Part shown: positions 14,076 through 22,973 of the stretch, in pieces
How positions within the stretch are numbered: the stretch's first letter is position 1
Layout of the letters: each line of letters opens with the position of its first letter
NCBI GenBank assembly: GCA_021443045.1
Contig: JABUUT010000008.1
Coordinates: 27,767 to 60,615, forward strand
Direction: 5' to 3'
Origin: Fibrobacteraceae bacterium
Lineage (GTDB): Bacteria > Fibrobacterota > Fibrobacteria > Fibrobacterales > Fibrobacteraceae
DNA: 32,849 bases
Notes under the pieces: model-generated
What the model saw: only the letters and a program-made list of their open reading frames with translations
Databases searched by the model: none
Told to the model about the DNA's origin: nothing
Translations under genes and position numbers: made by a program

Positions 14076-16232
14076 TTAGAAATTAACCGTTACGTCGGCA
14101 AGAATTGCAGACTTGTCAATGGAAAGTTCATCAGCAGTTACGGACAAGGCTCCATCGGCAGAAAGCCCGTAGGCATCAAAGGAAACCTTGTCTGTTAGCA
14201 AGGCGTACTGAACAGAAATGTAAGAATTTGGAGCGATTCTGAATCGTGGTCCTGCAAGAACAACGGATTCTTCAGCCTTCTTGAGCCCTGCAAAACCAAG
14301 GTTCAAAGGATTGCCGTATTCCTTGGTTACTTGCTGGTAGCCACCCCAAATACCTATTGGACCCCAAATATCTACGGTTAGACCAGCCATAATACGGTCG
14401 CTGGAACGCTTGTACCATTCCGATTCCTCGCCATGAGCATAGGAACCCTGGAGCTTAATTTTGGATAGGTAGGAACCGGCATCTAGGCCAACCAAGCGAG
14501 CCACATCAATACCCAAACCACCGCCAAATTCGGTAAACTCGTTGTCGATGGCGTCTTGGCTGAATTTGGAGAACTGACCACTAACTTCTACAGCTTCTGC
14601 CCAAGAAAGGTTGAGAGAAGCGGAGAAACCCTTGCGGTCAGGGGTAGCCAAACCGTATGGCAAAGCCAGGTTCAACGACGGATCCATCAAAGCGAGGGCT
14701 TCACCCTGTTCCAACAGTTTCTTTGTATCGGCGGCGTAGCCGTTACGGAAGAAATGCATGTTCTTAAAGTTGTTGTACACACGGGAGTTGGTCCAAGCAT
14801 TTTCGCTGTAGTCGTTCTCGCTAGAAAGAACGTTGGCATACCCAGCAGTGAGAATGTTCGTTCTATTCAACGGGTTAGAATTGTAAACAGAGAAGTATAG
14901 GTTTTCAAGGCTGGAAGCCCCCAAGGCCGAAACTAGAGAACCGTAGGTTTCGTTGGCATAAACCGCATTGGCATTCATAATTACAGCATTACCTTCAAAA
15001 GCAGGAGCAGAAGCCAATTCAGACCAGAACTCCTTATCGTTCATTAAGTACATGCCATTTACATCTACATGCAACTGTGAAAAGTCACCCTTAACGTATG
15101 GTTCTACATAGAAGCTGGAGCCACTGAAATCATCAAATTTTTCTTTGACGGTTTCTGTACCATTGGTGGTGGTGGTCTTTACATAGAATACAGCCTGTTT
15201 TGCACCATTGGCATCTGGAACCGTATCCAGTTTTAACATATAGTTGGTTCCGGTAGTCTTGGAGATGTACCTCTTTTGAGCTTCCCACCAAGCCATGGCG
15301 TATTCAGCATTAAAGCCGAAAGACACAGGGAGGCTAGAAAGCATCTTTTTAGAGTCCCAGCCCAATTGTCCAGAAAATACGCTGTTGTCTTCAAGGTAGA
15401 TGGTATCGCTAGTACCATTGTCATGTATGACAATGTCATGAGCATCGGTAGAGAGCTTGCGATCGAATACATCTATGTAGTTGGCACCCAAATGAGCCCC
15501 AAACAGATCGGCATCAACGCGGCCACCAAACTGGTAGCGGTCAGACCAATCAAAGTCGAAGAAGGTCTGGTCGTTCTTTTTGGAGATGTTGCGGAGACGG
15601 GCTCCGGTAACCTGTGCATGGATGTTGTCCACAGGGCCCACCTCAAAGCTGTTGAAGTTCACATTGACACCCTGGAGCAAGCGTCGAGAGGTTGTATCCA
15701 GATTTCGCCAAGACATGGCTTCAACACGATTGGCGGCAAACACTTCCGGTTCCTGAATCAAGTTGGGTTGCGGAGTCCAGAGGGTTAGTGGAGTCCAACC
15801 CACACGCATGTAACCCAAGTTGAAATCAACATGCTTGTTGAGGATTAAGCCATCGTAACTAAACCAGTGGCCAAGAACTGGATTGTTTGTTTCTTCGTAG
15901 GCACTCTGCCAGTCTTTGTGGAGGCGCATTTCCAAGTGGATTTCGGTTTCGGAGCTTGGATGAGCGGTGAGAACCAGGTTAGCGTCAGTGTATGCCTGAT
16001 TTTCTTGAGTGCCCGAGGTTTTACTGAACTGGTCGGAGGAAGCCATGGAGTTGAGGCCACCGGCCTTAACACGACCATTAAACTTAATGCCAAGCACGGC
16101 GGCATTAAGGGAATCCAACTTTTCCAACAAAGTTTTCTGTTCCTTGACTATTGTTTCCTGGTCATCAGCAAAAGCTGTTGCCACAGAAAACAGGAGAGCG
16201 GAAGCAAAGCAAATTTTCTTATTTAAATTCAT
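14076..16232 (-). CDS. Outer-membrane beta-barrel protein, third barrel of the operon
   Basis: 718 residues. A signal peptide (cleavage near AFA/DDQE) is followed by a short heptad-like helix (IVKEQKTLLEKLDSLNAAV) and then a long run of alternating amphipathic strands ending in DVTVNF. The terminal Phe fits the BAM recognition signal of outer-membrane barrels. The motif WTPLTLWTPQPNLIQEPEVFA is shared in position and pattern with the next barrel in the operon (YTPLTLFAPSVDIMYEPTIFA), showing common descent. GGGAGGGA precedes ATG 16232. No TonB box or plug domain is visible, so a porin-like or adhesin-like role is more likely than TonB-dependent transport. The specific substrate is unknown. 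Confidence 0.8.
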   Translation of the reverse strand: MNLNKKICFASALLFSVATAFADDQETIVKEQKTLLEKLDSLNAAVLGIKFNGRVKAGGLNSMASSDQFSKTSGTQENQAYTDANLVLTAHPSSETEIHLEMRLHKDWQSAYEETNNPVLGHWFSYDGLILNKHVDFNLGYMRVGWTPLTLWTPQPNLIQEPEVFAANRVEAMSWRNLDTTSRRLLQGVNVNFNSFEVGPVDNIHAQVTGARLRNISKKNDQTFFDFDWSDRYQFGGRVDADLFGAHLGANYIDVFDRKLSTDAHDIVIHDNGTSDTIYLEDNSVFSGQLGWDSKKMLSSLPVSFGFNAEYAMAWWEAQKRYISKTTGTNYMLKLDTVPDANGAKQAVFYVKTTTTNGTETVKEKFDDFSGSSFYVEPYVKGDFSQLHVDVNGMYLMNDKEFWSELASAPAFEGNAVIMNANAVYANETYGSLVSALGASSLENLYFSVYNSNPLNRTNILTAGYANVLSSENDYSENAWTNSRVYNNFKNMHFFRNGYAADTKKLLEQGEALALMDPSLNLALPYGLATPDRKGFSASLNLSWAEAVEVSGQFSKFSQDAIDNEFTEFGGGLGIDVARLVGLDAGSYLSKIKLQGSYAHGEESEWYKRSSDRIMAGLTVDIWGPIGIWGGYQQVTKEYGNPLNLGFAGLKKAEESVVLAGPRFRIAPNSYISVQYALLTDKVSFDAYGLSADGALSVTADELSIDKSAILADVTVNF

Positions 16233-16247
16233 TGTTATTCCCTCCCA

Positions 16248-18428
16248 TTAAAATTCCACGTTAATGGAAGCTTCTATAATCGAACGACTGAACTCATGGG
16301 TGTACTTGGTATCTGTTTTTACCCCATCGGCATTAACTGATGGTGAATAGTACAGGGGCAAGTTTGCAACAACGGGTTCAAAGGCACCGGTGGTAGCACT
16401 TCTCTTGGCGTTATCCGATGTAACCGAGGAAACATCGTATTCATTTTTAACAGAGGCTATGCCGTAATTGATGGAGAACCAAGCGTTTTCTTCAAGAGAG
16501 TAGTCTAAGCCAACCATCCACTGCATTTCGGTACCCTTTGTTTTAGGAGCACTAAGAGCACCCAAAGCCGAAGCGATTGCAGCACCCATGGATGCTTCCT
16601 GAGGGTTGTACTCCGTGGTAATGTACTGGAAGCCTGCTGTTACACCCAAGCGAGGAAGATACTGGGCGGAGAAACCTGCGTTAATAAAGTTGCTCTTCAG
16701 TTCAGCAGAACCGGAAGTACCCATAACAGCGGCATCCAAATCCATGGTGCGTTCGGAATGCTTGTAAGAGCCCATCAATTCCAGATTACGCTTAAAGCCA
16801 AACATGTTGGAAGCACTCCACTTGAGACCGCCTCCATATTCCATGTAGGAAACATCGCTAAAGCCTTCCAAAGGAGATGGCTGGCTTAACATGGTGAATA
16901 GGCCCTGGGCTTCAACATAGTTGCTGAGACCTGCTGTAAGAAGGGCACGGGCACCAAGACGGTTGGATGTGGCAAGGCCGTTAGGCAAGGCCAGCTGAAT
17001 GGCTGGGTCAGACAAGGCGGCCACCAAGGCCATTTGGGCCTTGGAGTACACATTGGTGGTCCAGGAATTCTTGCTGAAAGGCGCCAAATCGTAGCTCTTG
17101 GAATCACCTCTCTGGATGTCAGCATCCTTGGTACCCAAGGTAAAGGAAGCTGGAGAATACTTAGGAGTAAAGTTGTAGAGTGCGTCAAAGGTGCTGTACA
17201 ATGGGGAGTTTACAGTGTACTTAATGGTGTAGCCGTCTTTATCCGTATTCAGAATGCGCTGGGCAAAGAACTGGGGAGATTGAGCCACATTGTTGAACCA
17301 GTTGGTGTCGTTCATCAAGAAATCCACTTCCACTACAGCCATGTACTTGTCGTCGGCCTTGTAGCCAGCATTTAAAACGGCCAAGAGAGCAGAACCATTT
17401 ACAGCTTCACCGTCTTGATCGTCCCTAGAAAAGGCATATTCGCCAACCACATCCATAATGATGCTCTTGCTTCCTAGGAAACCCGCAAAATCAACACCTG
17501 CACGGCCACTTATAACTATGGTACTCTGGGCAGTGGTGTCGTATGGGTTAATATTCTGCATCTCGTAATCTTCATCAAGGTTGTAATCTGGATGACGATA
17601 AGTGTATGTGCGGGAATCTTCGTTATCCAAAATCACCATTGGGGTTACACCCACATACAAATTCTTGGAAATGGGGAACAATTCCAGGTTCGCAGAGAGC
17701 AGCCACTTGGCGGTGTTGGAAGCCTGTGTAGAACCAGGAAGGGAATCGTCTGGCAGAATGTTGCCTTCGGCACCAGTGAGGTCCAAAACAGAGGTACGGG
17801 CCAACCGGGCAATCAAGGCTTCGGCACGGAACTCACCTGCCGCAGCACCAAAGTCATTGCGGAACTGAAGGTTTATACCCTGCAAGTTGCGCTGGTTGCC
17901 TTCAAGCAGCTGCTGTTTTTCGGCCATGTGACGCTTGCGGGCGAAAATGGTGGGTTCGTACATAATGTCTACAGAAGGAGCAAACAAGGTGAGTGGGGTG
18001 TACTGCTGACGGAAATCACCCACAACCCAGTAGAATTTGTTGCCAATGTTTCCTTCAACATTAAGCCAGCCTACCGAAAGCATCTTGGAAGCAGAGGAGA
18101 AGTATTCCTGCATGCCGCCTTCCAAGCGAAGCATAATGTTTGCACGAACTTGTTCCCAGGGCCGGAAATGGAAATCAATGTCGGCACTTACAAAGGAATT
18201 GTCTTCCACGTCCGGCATACGATTCACAGCCTTTTTGTCTTGGTCGGTGTCAAAAGAGGACTTTTGAACAACGGCACGGATGCTTCCGCCAATCTGGACG
18301 CCTCTCATTGCATTGATGGAATCGACCCTGCTATCAAGAAGTTCTTGATTTTCCAAAGCCGTTGCTGCAGATGCGGAAACCGCTGCGGCGAAGAGAGCGA
18401 TAAAAGTCTTTTTCATTTTCATATTCAT
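16248..18428 (-). CDS. Outer-membrane beta-barrel protein, second barrel of the operon
   Basis: 726 residues from the ATG at 18428, which sits six bases after GAGGGG; the track start at 18452 overlaps the upstream gene. Signal peptide, short helical segment (ENQELLDSRVDSINAMR), then barrel-type alternating strands ending EASINVEF with terminal Phe. The landmark YTPLTLFAPSVDIMYEPTIFARKR matches the corresponding region of the following barrel, and a parallel late block (NGLATSNRLGARA here, YGLATPDRKGFSA there) supports paralogy. The spacing is 15 bases to the downstream gene and 14 bases to the upstream one. Confidence 0.8.
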   Translation of the reverse strand: MNMKMKKTFIALFAAAVSASAATALENQELLDSRVDSINAMRGVQIGGSIRAVVQKSSFDTDQDKKAVNRMPDVEDNSFVSADIDFHFRPWEQVRANIMLRLEGGMQEYFSSASKMLSVGWLNVEGNIGNKFYWVVGDFRQQYTPLTLFAPSVDIMYEPTIFARKRHMAEKQQLLEGNQRNLQGINLQFRNDFGAAAGEFRAEALIARLARTSVLDLTGAEGNILPDDSLPGSTQASNTAKWLLSANLELFPISKNLYVGVTPMVILDNEDSRTYTYRHPDYNLDEDYEMQNINPYDTTAQSTIVISGRAGVDFAGFLGSKSIIMDVVGEYAFSRDDQDGEAVNGSALLAVLNAGYKADDKYMAVVEVDFLMNDTNWFNNVAQSPQFFAQRILNTDKDGYTIKYTVNSPLYSTFDALYNFTPKYSPASFTLGTKDADIQRGDSKSYDLAPFSKNSWTTNVYSKAQMALVAALSDPAIQLALPNGLATSNRLGARALLTAGLSNYVEAQGLFTMLSQPSPLEGFSDVSYMEYGGGLKWSASNMFGFKRNLELMGSYKHSERTMDLDAAVMGTSGSAELKSNFINAGFSAQYLPRLGVTAGFQYITTEYNPQEASMGAAIASALGALSAPKTKGTEMQWMVGLDYSLEENAWFSINYGIASVKNEYDVSSVTSDNAKRSATTGAFEPVVANLPLYYSPSVNADGVKTDTKYTHEFSRSIIEASINVEF

Positions 18429-18442
18429 TTTTAGCCCCTCCC

Positions 18443-20689
18443 TTAGAACCAAGCCTTAACTTCGGCTGCGATGTAATGGGAATGCCAATCGTTTTCGGAA
18501 ACATTCTCGTCGGAATGGGTCATCCACTTATAGCGGAAGTGGAGGCCTACACGGTCGGCAAAGTCCCAGTCGAAACCGGCACCAATTGCTGTTTCCAAAT
18601 AGTTGATTGGGCTATGCATATAATAGGAGGTTAAAACATTGCTATTGGTAGAGGAAGACATATTGCCTATGGTGTTCATTACATAGGCGTTTTCGGCCCT
18701 GAACATTTCAACACCAAGAATACCCACCGCATGGAATCGTGTGGTTACCGCTACAGCAGGTTCAAACTGCCCGTAGAAGCTCCACAGCAGCATGTCGCTT
18801 TGGCTTTCGCTGTATGCGATAGGAGCGATGGTGGTTGAAATTCCGGAGAGAGCGGCGTAACCGGTCATCATGATGTTGCGGTCGGTGCCGAACCAGTGAC
18901 CAATGTCGTAGCCTCCCATGAAGGACATGTAAGAAGACCACTTGGCGTGGGAAGGAACTTCACCCTTGCGAGCCTGGTCTGCATTTTCGTAGGCTACGAA
19001 AGATTCCCAGAGTTCCCATGTGCCACCATAGAGGCCACCATTACGACGGTAGAGCTTAACGCCATCGTCAGAATTTTGTTCTACACCCAGGCGAGCAATG
19101 TAGCCACCGGCTCTTGGGTCTGCGTTACCGGAGTCGGCAATAAAGATGGGCTTATGCTTTGTCCAGGAGTTGGTGCTTTCCCACATGTTGCGACCGTTCA
19201 GGCGGTAGTTGAACATAATGACATCATCACCATCCTCAACTTGACGATGTTGACCATACTGGAAATCGAAGTATCCACGGTTGAAGGTGGGTTCCAACTT
19301 GAAGTTGATACCAGCCAAGTTCTGGGAATAGCGGAGGGAACCTGCATTCAGGTAGGTTTCATCTTTGCGCCAGCCAGGGAAACGGGATGGGTTGGTAAGA
19401 GAGAATGGAGAGTAAAAGTCTTTAGGGAAGAAAGCCAGTTCCACAGTCATGGGCCAGCCTTCAACATACTTGCTCTGGGCCTTTACATAAACACCAACCT
19501 TTGGTGTGGCCATCTCGGTTTCGTAGGTGTTGTCTTCATAGCCAGAAGGGTCCTTTGAAATCAAGTTGTTCTCATTGTCCTTAGGCTTGTAGAACTTTAC
19601 GGAGTCGGTTATGCTCAAGCCCACATCAGCCATGATGTAGAGCTTTGGAGTAATGTTTCCCTTACCGTCCAAGGAAACCACATGAGTGTTAAGGAGCACT
19701 GGATCGATACCCGCTCTCTTAACCCACTGTGTGTAGTATTCGTTTTCGTACACAATGTCGTTGTCAAAAACCACGCCCATGTAGTTTGCACCAATGGTCA
19801 TGTTTTCGGCAATTTTTTCTTTGGCAATGCGAGCGTGGTAAACAGAACCGCGGTTGTCGTGCAAACCGTTGGTTTCCAGTTCACCAGGCTGACCGCCCCA
19901 CAAGCGAAGACCGTCACGAGTACCCACATCCATATCCATGGGCTGAGACAGCATGAACTGAGCCTTCATGTCGAAGGGAAGCTGATAGACATTGGCGAAG
20001 AGGCCACCAAAGGAACGGTTGGTCCAGAATGCGCGGCCACCTTCCTTAACAGGCTTGAATACCTTTTCCTTGTAATAGGTGCTTACAGTCTTTTCGTCTT
20101 CGAAAAGTTCATACTGCCAGGCAAAGCGTGGCATGGTTTCACGTTCCCACATGGTAAGTGGAGAAGCGTTTGCCCAAATAACGCCACCAGCAGTAAAGTA
20201 GGCCCCAAAGACACCGGCACGAACATCAACACCCACATTCAATTCTTCGTTGATGGTGGATGCGTAGTAGTCTGTAGAGTGATCGTACAACACCCGTTCG
20301 TCTTCGGTAGGAGCTCCGGTAGGCTGGTCGGCAAGGTAGTTGCTGTAGGTACCAGACAAATCAAAGGGGAACGCCATGTTGGTGAACAAGGTGATGTAGG
20401 AACTAGGCATGGCCACAATGGTCATGTTCAAGATAGCATCTACAGCGGTGCGAGCCTCATCAGCAGCAAATGCTGGAGACACTTCGGAGTAGTGGAAGTT
20501 CTTGAGACGGAAGGCCATGTAACCGGAGACTGCCAGTGGCAGATCGTCCTTACCCATGAGAGTCGATTCCAAATTAGAGGACAATGTATCCATGGATGCA
20601 TGGATGGAATCCAGCTGCAGCTGCGGCGTTAAAGCCCAAGATGCACCAACGCAGGATGCCAAAATAAGTGATGTTAATTCTTTGCGCAT
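18443..20689 (-). CDS. Outer-membrane beta-barrel protein, first barrel of the operon
   Basis: 748 residues. Signal peptide (SWA/LTPQ), short helical segment (LQLDSIHASMDTLSSNLES), then many amphipathic strands rich in Tyr/Trp, ending AAEVKAWF with a terminal Phe. It contains ASPLTMWERETMPRFAW where the other two barrels have the PLT motif, so it is a more distant member of the same family. AGAGGA lies just before the ATG, and the gap to the upstream gene is 9 bases. It may form a channel or surface scaffold with the other two. The abundance of aromatic residues would suit sugar contact, but that is inference. Confidence 0.8.
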   Translation of the reverse strand: MRKELTSLILASCVGASWALTPQLQLDSIHASMDTLSSNLESTLMGKDDLPLAVSGYMAFRLKNFHYSEVSPAFAADEARTAVDAILNMTIVAMPSSYITLFTNMAFPFDLSGTYSNYLADQPTGAPTEDERVLYDHSTDYYASTINEELNVGVDVRAGVFGAYFTAGGVIWANASPLTMWERETMPRFAWQYELFEDEKTVSTYYKEKVFKPVKEGGRAFWTNRSFGGLFANVYQLPFDMKAQFMLSQPMDMDVGTRDGLRLWGGQPGELETNGLHDNRGSVYHARIAKEKIAENMTIGANYMGVVFDNDIVYENEYYTQWVKRAGIDPVLLNTHVVSLDGKGNITPKLYIMADVGLSITDSVKFYKPKDNENNLISKDPSGYEDNTYETEMATPKVGVYVKAQSKYVEGWPMTVELAFFPKDFYSPFSLTNPSRFPGWRKDETYLNAGSLRYSQNLAGINFKLEPTFNRGYFDFQYGQHRQVEDGDDVIMFNYRLNGRNMWESTNSWTKHKPIFIADSGNADPRAGGYIARLGVEQNSDDGVKLYRRNGGLYGGTWELWESFVAYENADQARKGEVPSHAKWSSYMSFMGGYDIGHWFGTDRNIMMTGYAALSGISTTIAPIAYSESQSDMLLWSFYGQFEPAVAVTTRFHAVGILGVEMFRAENAYVMNTIGNMSSSTNSNVLTSYYMHSPINYLETAIGAGFDWDFADRVGLHFRYKWMTHSDENVSENDWHSHYIAAEVKAWF

Positions 20690-20698
20690 AAAGTCCTC

Positions 20699-21445
20699 TT
20701 AGATCTCGTTGCGGAATGGATAGTAAGCAGGGCCTTCATAAGGCTTGCCATGCTTCTTAATAACAATATCGTCGATCCAAACCTTGAAGGATTCGTTTTC
20801 ATCCTTGCGGACTTCCAAACGGAAGCCCTTGAAGTTGGACCAGGCAAAGGGGAGCATCACTTCGCGGGTATTCTTCACATCCCAGTACACACCTGTGTTA
20901 CCGAAGAGCTTCAGAGGAACGCTAAAGTGTTTCCATTCGGTGGTAATTTCGCCAAGGCTCTTGGAACGAAGCTTTACCTGAAGGGATTCGCCTCCGCTTT
21001 TTACACCATCGTCCACCAGAACGAACAAAGCGTTTTCGCCACCCTTGGCACCCTTAATCCAGAATTCCAAAACGCCTTCCTCCAGGTAGGGAGTAAGGTC
21101 TACAGAACCTGCAATACAAATAGCCACACCAGAGTAGTCGCTGGCAATCAATTCAATTTCCATAGCCAGAGCACCTTCCATGGCACCTGCTTTTTCGGTG
21201 AGGAATGGTTCCGGATTTTCACGAGGATACTGGTAGGTGTATCCACCACCACGGGGGATAGCTTCGCGCATAACCACAGACACAACTTCCTTGTCTGGAC
21301 GGAACGGCTTGGCTTCTTTCTGTACAAATCGATACTGGTCACGGTCGCGATAATCGCTAAACCCATAGCCAGCAAAAGAAAGCGGGGCACAAAGGAGCGT
21401 GGCTAGTGCGCACGTCCAAATGGCTTTTTTGTATTTTGCATTCAT
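20699..21445 (-). CDS. Secreted small beta-sandwich protein, first gene of the surface operon
   Basis: 248 residues. Signal peptide cleaved near SFA/GYGF, a charged linker, then a galactose-binding-like beta-sandwich (about 80-240). It has EGVLEFWIKGAKGGENALFV, WKHFSVPL, FAWSNFKGFRLEV and the closing FKVWIDDIVIKK strand that is typical of CBM11/CIA30-type domains. There is no catalytic domain and no sorting domain. As the promoter-proximal gene it may be the periplasmic or surface glycan-binding partner of the three barrels. GGAG lies about 13 bases before the ATG, rather far for a strong ribosome-binding site. Confidence 0.75.
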   Translation of the reverse strand: MNAKYKKAIWTCALATLLCAPLSFAGYGFSDYRDRDQYRFVQKEAKPFRPDKEVVSVVMREAIPRGGGYTYQYPRENPEPFLTEKAGAMEGALAMEIELIASDYSGVAICIAGSVDLTPYLEEGVLEFWIKGAKGGENALFVLVDDGVKSGGESLQVKLRSKSLGEITTEWKHFSVPLKLFGNTGVYWDVKNTREVMLPFAWSNFKGFRLEVRKDENESFKVWIDDIVIKKHGKPYEGPAYYPFRNEI

Positions 21446-21482
21446 AATATGTTAGAGTCTCCAAAATTCCGGACTTTGCTAC

Positions 21483-21510
21483 AATATAATTTGTTTTTTA
21501 GGCCTTAAAA
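21483..21510 (-). promoter_or_regulatory. Putative promoter of the six-gene surface operon
   Basis: On the minus strand TTTTAA and TATATT are 16 bases apart, giving a leader of about 30 bases. No other strong promoter is seen in the short gaps within the operon. Confidence 0.4.
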
Positions 21511-21630
21511 TGAATAGTAAACAGGAAAGAAGCCTATACTATGGTTTTTTCTCAAAAAAAAGGCTTTTTTTTAGAAATTTTAACATTTCCCTCGGTTTCC
21601 ATCGTAAACATAAAATTTAAAACCTATCAA

Positions 21631-21658
21631 TTTACATCGTATCAAATTTGTGTAAATT
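21631..21658 (+). promoter_or_regulatory. Putative promoter of the GH5 lipoprotein gene
   Basis: TTTACA and TAAATT are 16 bases apart, upstream of GAGGATATC-ATG at 21683. The divergent 237-base intergenic region also holds an A-run/T-run palindrome near 21553-21573 (AAAAAAAAGGCTTTTTTTT), which could be structural or regulatory. Confidence 0.4.
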
Positions 21659-21682
21659 TATAGTAGCATCATTGAGGATATC

Positions 21683-22948
21683 ATGAAAAAAAGCACTCTG
21701 CTCATTGCATCCATTTTGTCCGCCTTAACGGCTTGCTCCGATGACCCCTCCGGATACGGTAAGGGCACAGAACCGGAGGCTGAGGAGGATGTTGTTGTTC
21801 CTGTGGACTATTCTTTAGGCAGGGCCATGAACAAGCGACTTGGCAAAGGCATGAATTTAGGCAACGCCTGGGATTCACAAAAGTACACCACCACTTTAGA
21901 CACCTACTACGGAGCTTCCATTACCGAAGGCAAGCACATTCCTTTTTACCCCTACAACAACTGCACCTACACATCTCCCGAAATTTATAACCAAATGGGC
22001 AAAGACTACGAGCCGGTAGCAGCAACTGGCTGCATCGATGCTTTGGATAACGGCTGGGGAAACGCTATTAAGGACGAATATTTTACCATACTCAAGCAAG
22101 CCGGGTTCAATTCCGTTCGCATTCCCGTACGCTGGCAGCACAATTCCGACCCCGTAAGCCACACCGTTAACCCAGAACGACTCCAGGGTGTAAAAGAAGA
22201 CATCCAACTGGCTATTAACGCAGGACTTGCCGTGGTGGTCAACTTCCACCACTATGACGAACTAAACGAGGCGGGAAAACAGTACAGCACCCATCCCGAA
22301 GTGTACAATGCAGAAAAGACCCATTTTTTAGGGATGTGGGCTCAAGTGGCCAAAGAAATGGACGCTTTCCCGGATACTTCCCTGGTTCTTGAAATTTTAA
22401 ACGAGCCCTACATGCCGTCTTCCGAAGCTTTGAACGACTTGATGACAAACGCCTACTCAATCATTCGCGCAGCAGCACCAAACAAGACCATCATGTTCGA
22501 GTCCTACCACATGTCCAAATTCGCCGACATCAAGGCTCTCAAGCTTCCTCAAGATGGAAACATCATCTATAGCGGTCACTACTACGAGCCTTATTCCTTT
22601 ACCCATCAAGGTTACGGATACTCCTGTAACCCAAACCTCAATGTTTCTGCGATCTCCGACTTTAAGTCTTACTTTGCCACCATCAAAAAGCTCTACCCCG
22701 ACATAGACGGCACCAGTACAGTTCCCCTGAACATGGGTGAGTTTGGCGTTTCTGCTTTATGCGGCGCCAAAGGCCCTTCCGATTTTATTCGTGCCATGTG
22801 GGCCAAGGATGTTATTGAAAGTGCCAAAAAATATGGGGTAGATAGTTGGCATTTGTGGGGGTTCACGGGAACGGGCTTTGACGCCTACAACACATCCACA
22901 GGCACCTGGCTCAACGGTTTCCTGGATGCCTTTGGGCTTCAACAATAA
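21683..22948 (+). CDS. GH5 family (subfamily 4-like) lipoprotein endoglucanase
   Basis: 421 residues with a lipoprotein signal (LTACSDD, Cys18), an acidic linker to about residue 45, and a full GH5 barrel. Landmarks are GKGMNLGNAWD, FNSVRIPVRW, VVVNFHHYDE, LEILNEPYM (putative acid/base Glu241), YSGHYYEPYSFTHQG and PLNMGEFGV (putative nucleophile Glu353), closing with WHLWGFTGTGFDAY. The GMNLGN opening and NFHHYDE pattern fit GH5_4-type endoglucanases, which act on cellulose, mixed-linkage glucan or xyloglucan. GAGG sits five bases before the ATG. It is transcribed away from the surface operon and has no sorting domain, so it is likely anchored by lipid. No clear terminator lies in the 25 bases before the convergent lpxA. 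Confidence 0.9.
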   Translation: MKKSTLLIASILSALTACSDDPSGYGKGTEPEAEEDVVVPVDYSLGRAMNKRLGKGMNLGNAWDSQKYTTTLDTYYGASITEGKHIPFYPYNNCTYTSPEIYNQMGKDYEPVAATGCIDALDNGWGNAIKDEYFTILKQAGFNSVRIPVRWQHNSDPVSHTVNPERLQGVKEDIQLAINAGLAVVVNFHHYDELNEAGKQYSTHPEVYNAEKTHFLGMWAQVAKEMDAFPDTSLVLEILNEPYMPSSEALNDLMTNAYSIIRAAAPNKTIMFESYHMSKFADIKALKLPQDGNIIYSGHYYEPYSFTHQGYGYSCNPNLNVSAISDFKSYFATIKKLYPDIDGTSTVPLNMGEFGVSALCGAKGPSDFIRAMWAKDVIESAKKYGVDSWHLWGFTGTGFDAYNTSTGTWLNGFLDAFGLQQ

Positions 22949-22973
22949 GGGAACCAAAGCCACCAAAAATGGA

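Noticed and set aside
17592-18434. 280-residue plus-strand ORF
   Set aside because: Antisense shadow of the second barrel gene.
19682-20632. 316-residue plus-strand ORF
   Set aside because: Antisense to the first barrel gene; no signal, no ribosome-binding site, no family resemblance.
14076-20689. SusC/TonB-dependent receptor reading of the barrels
   Set aside because: No TonB box, plug domain or SusD-like partner was visible; lengths and motifs fit simple barrels better.
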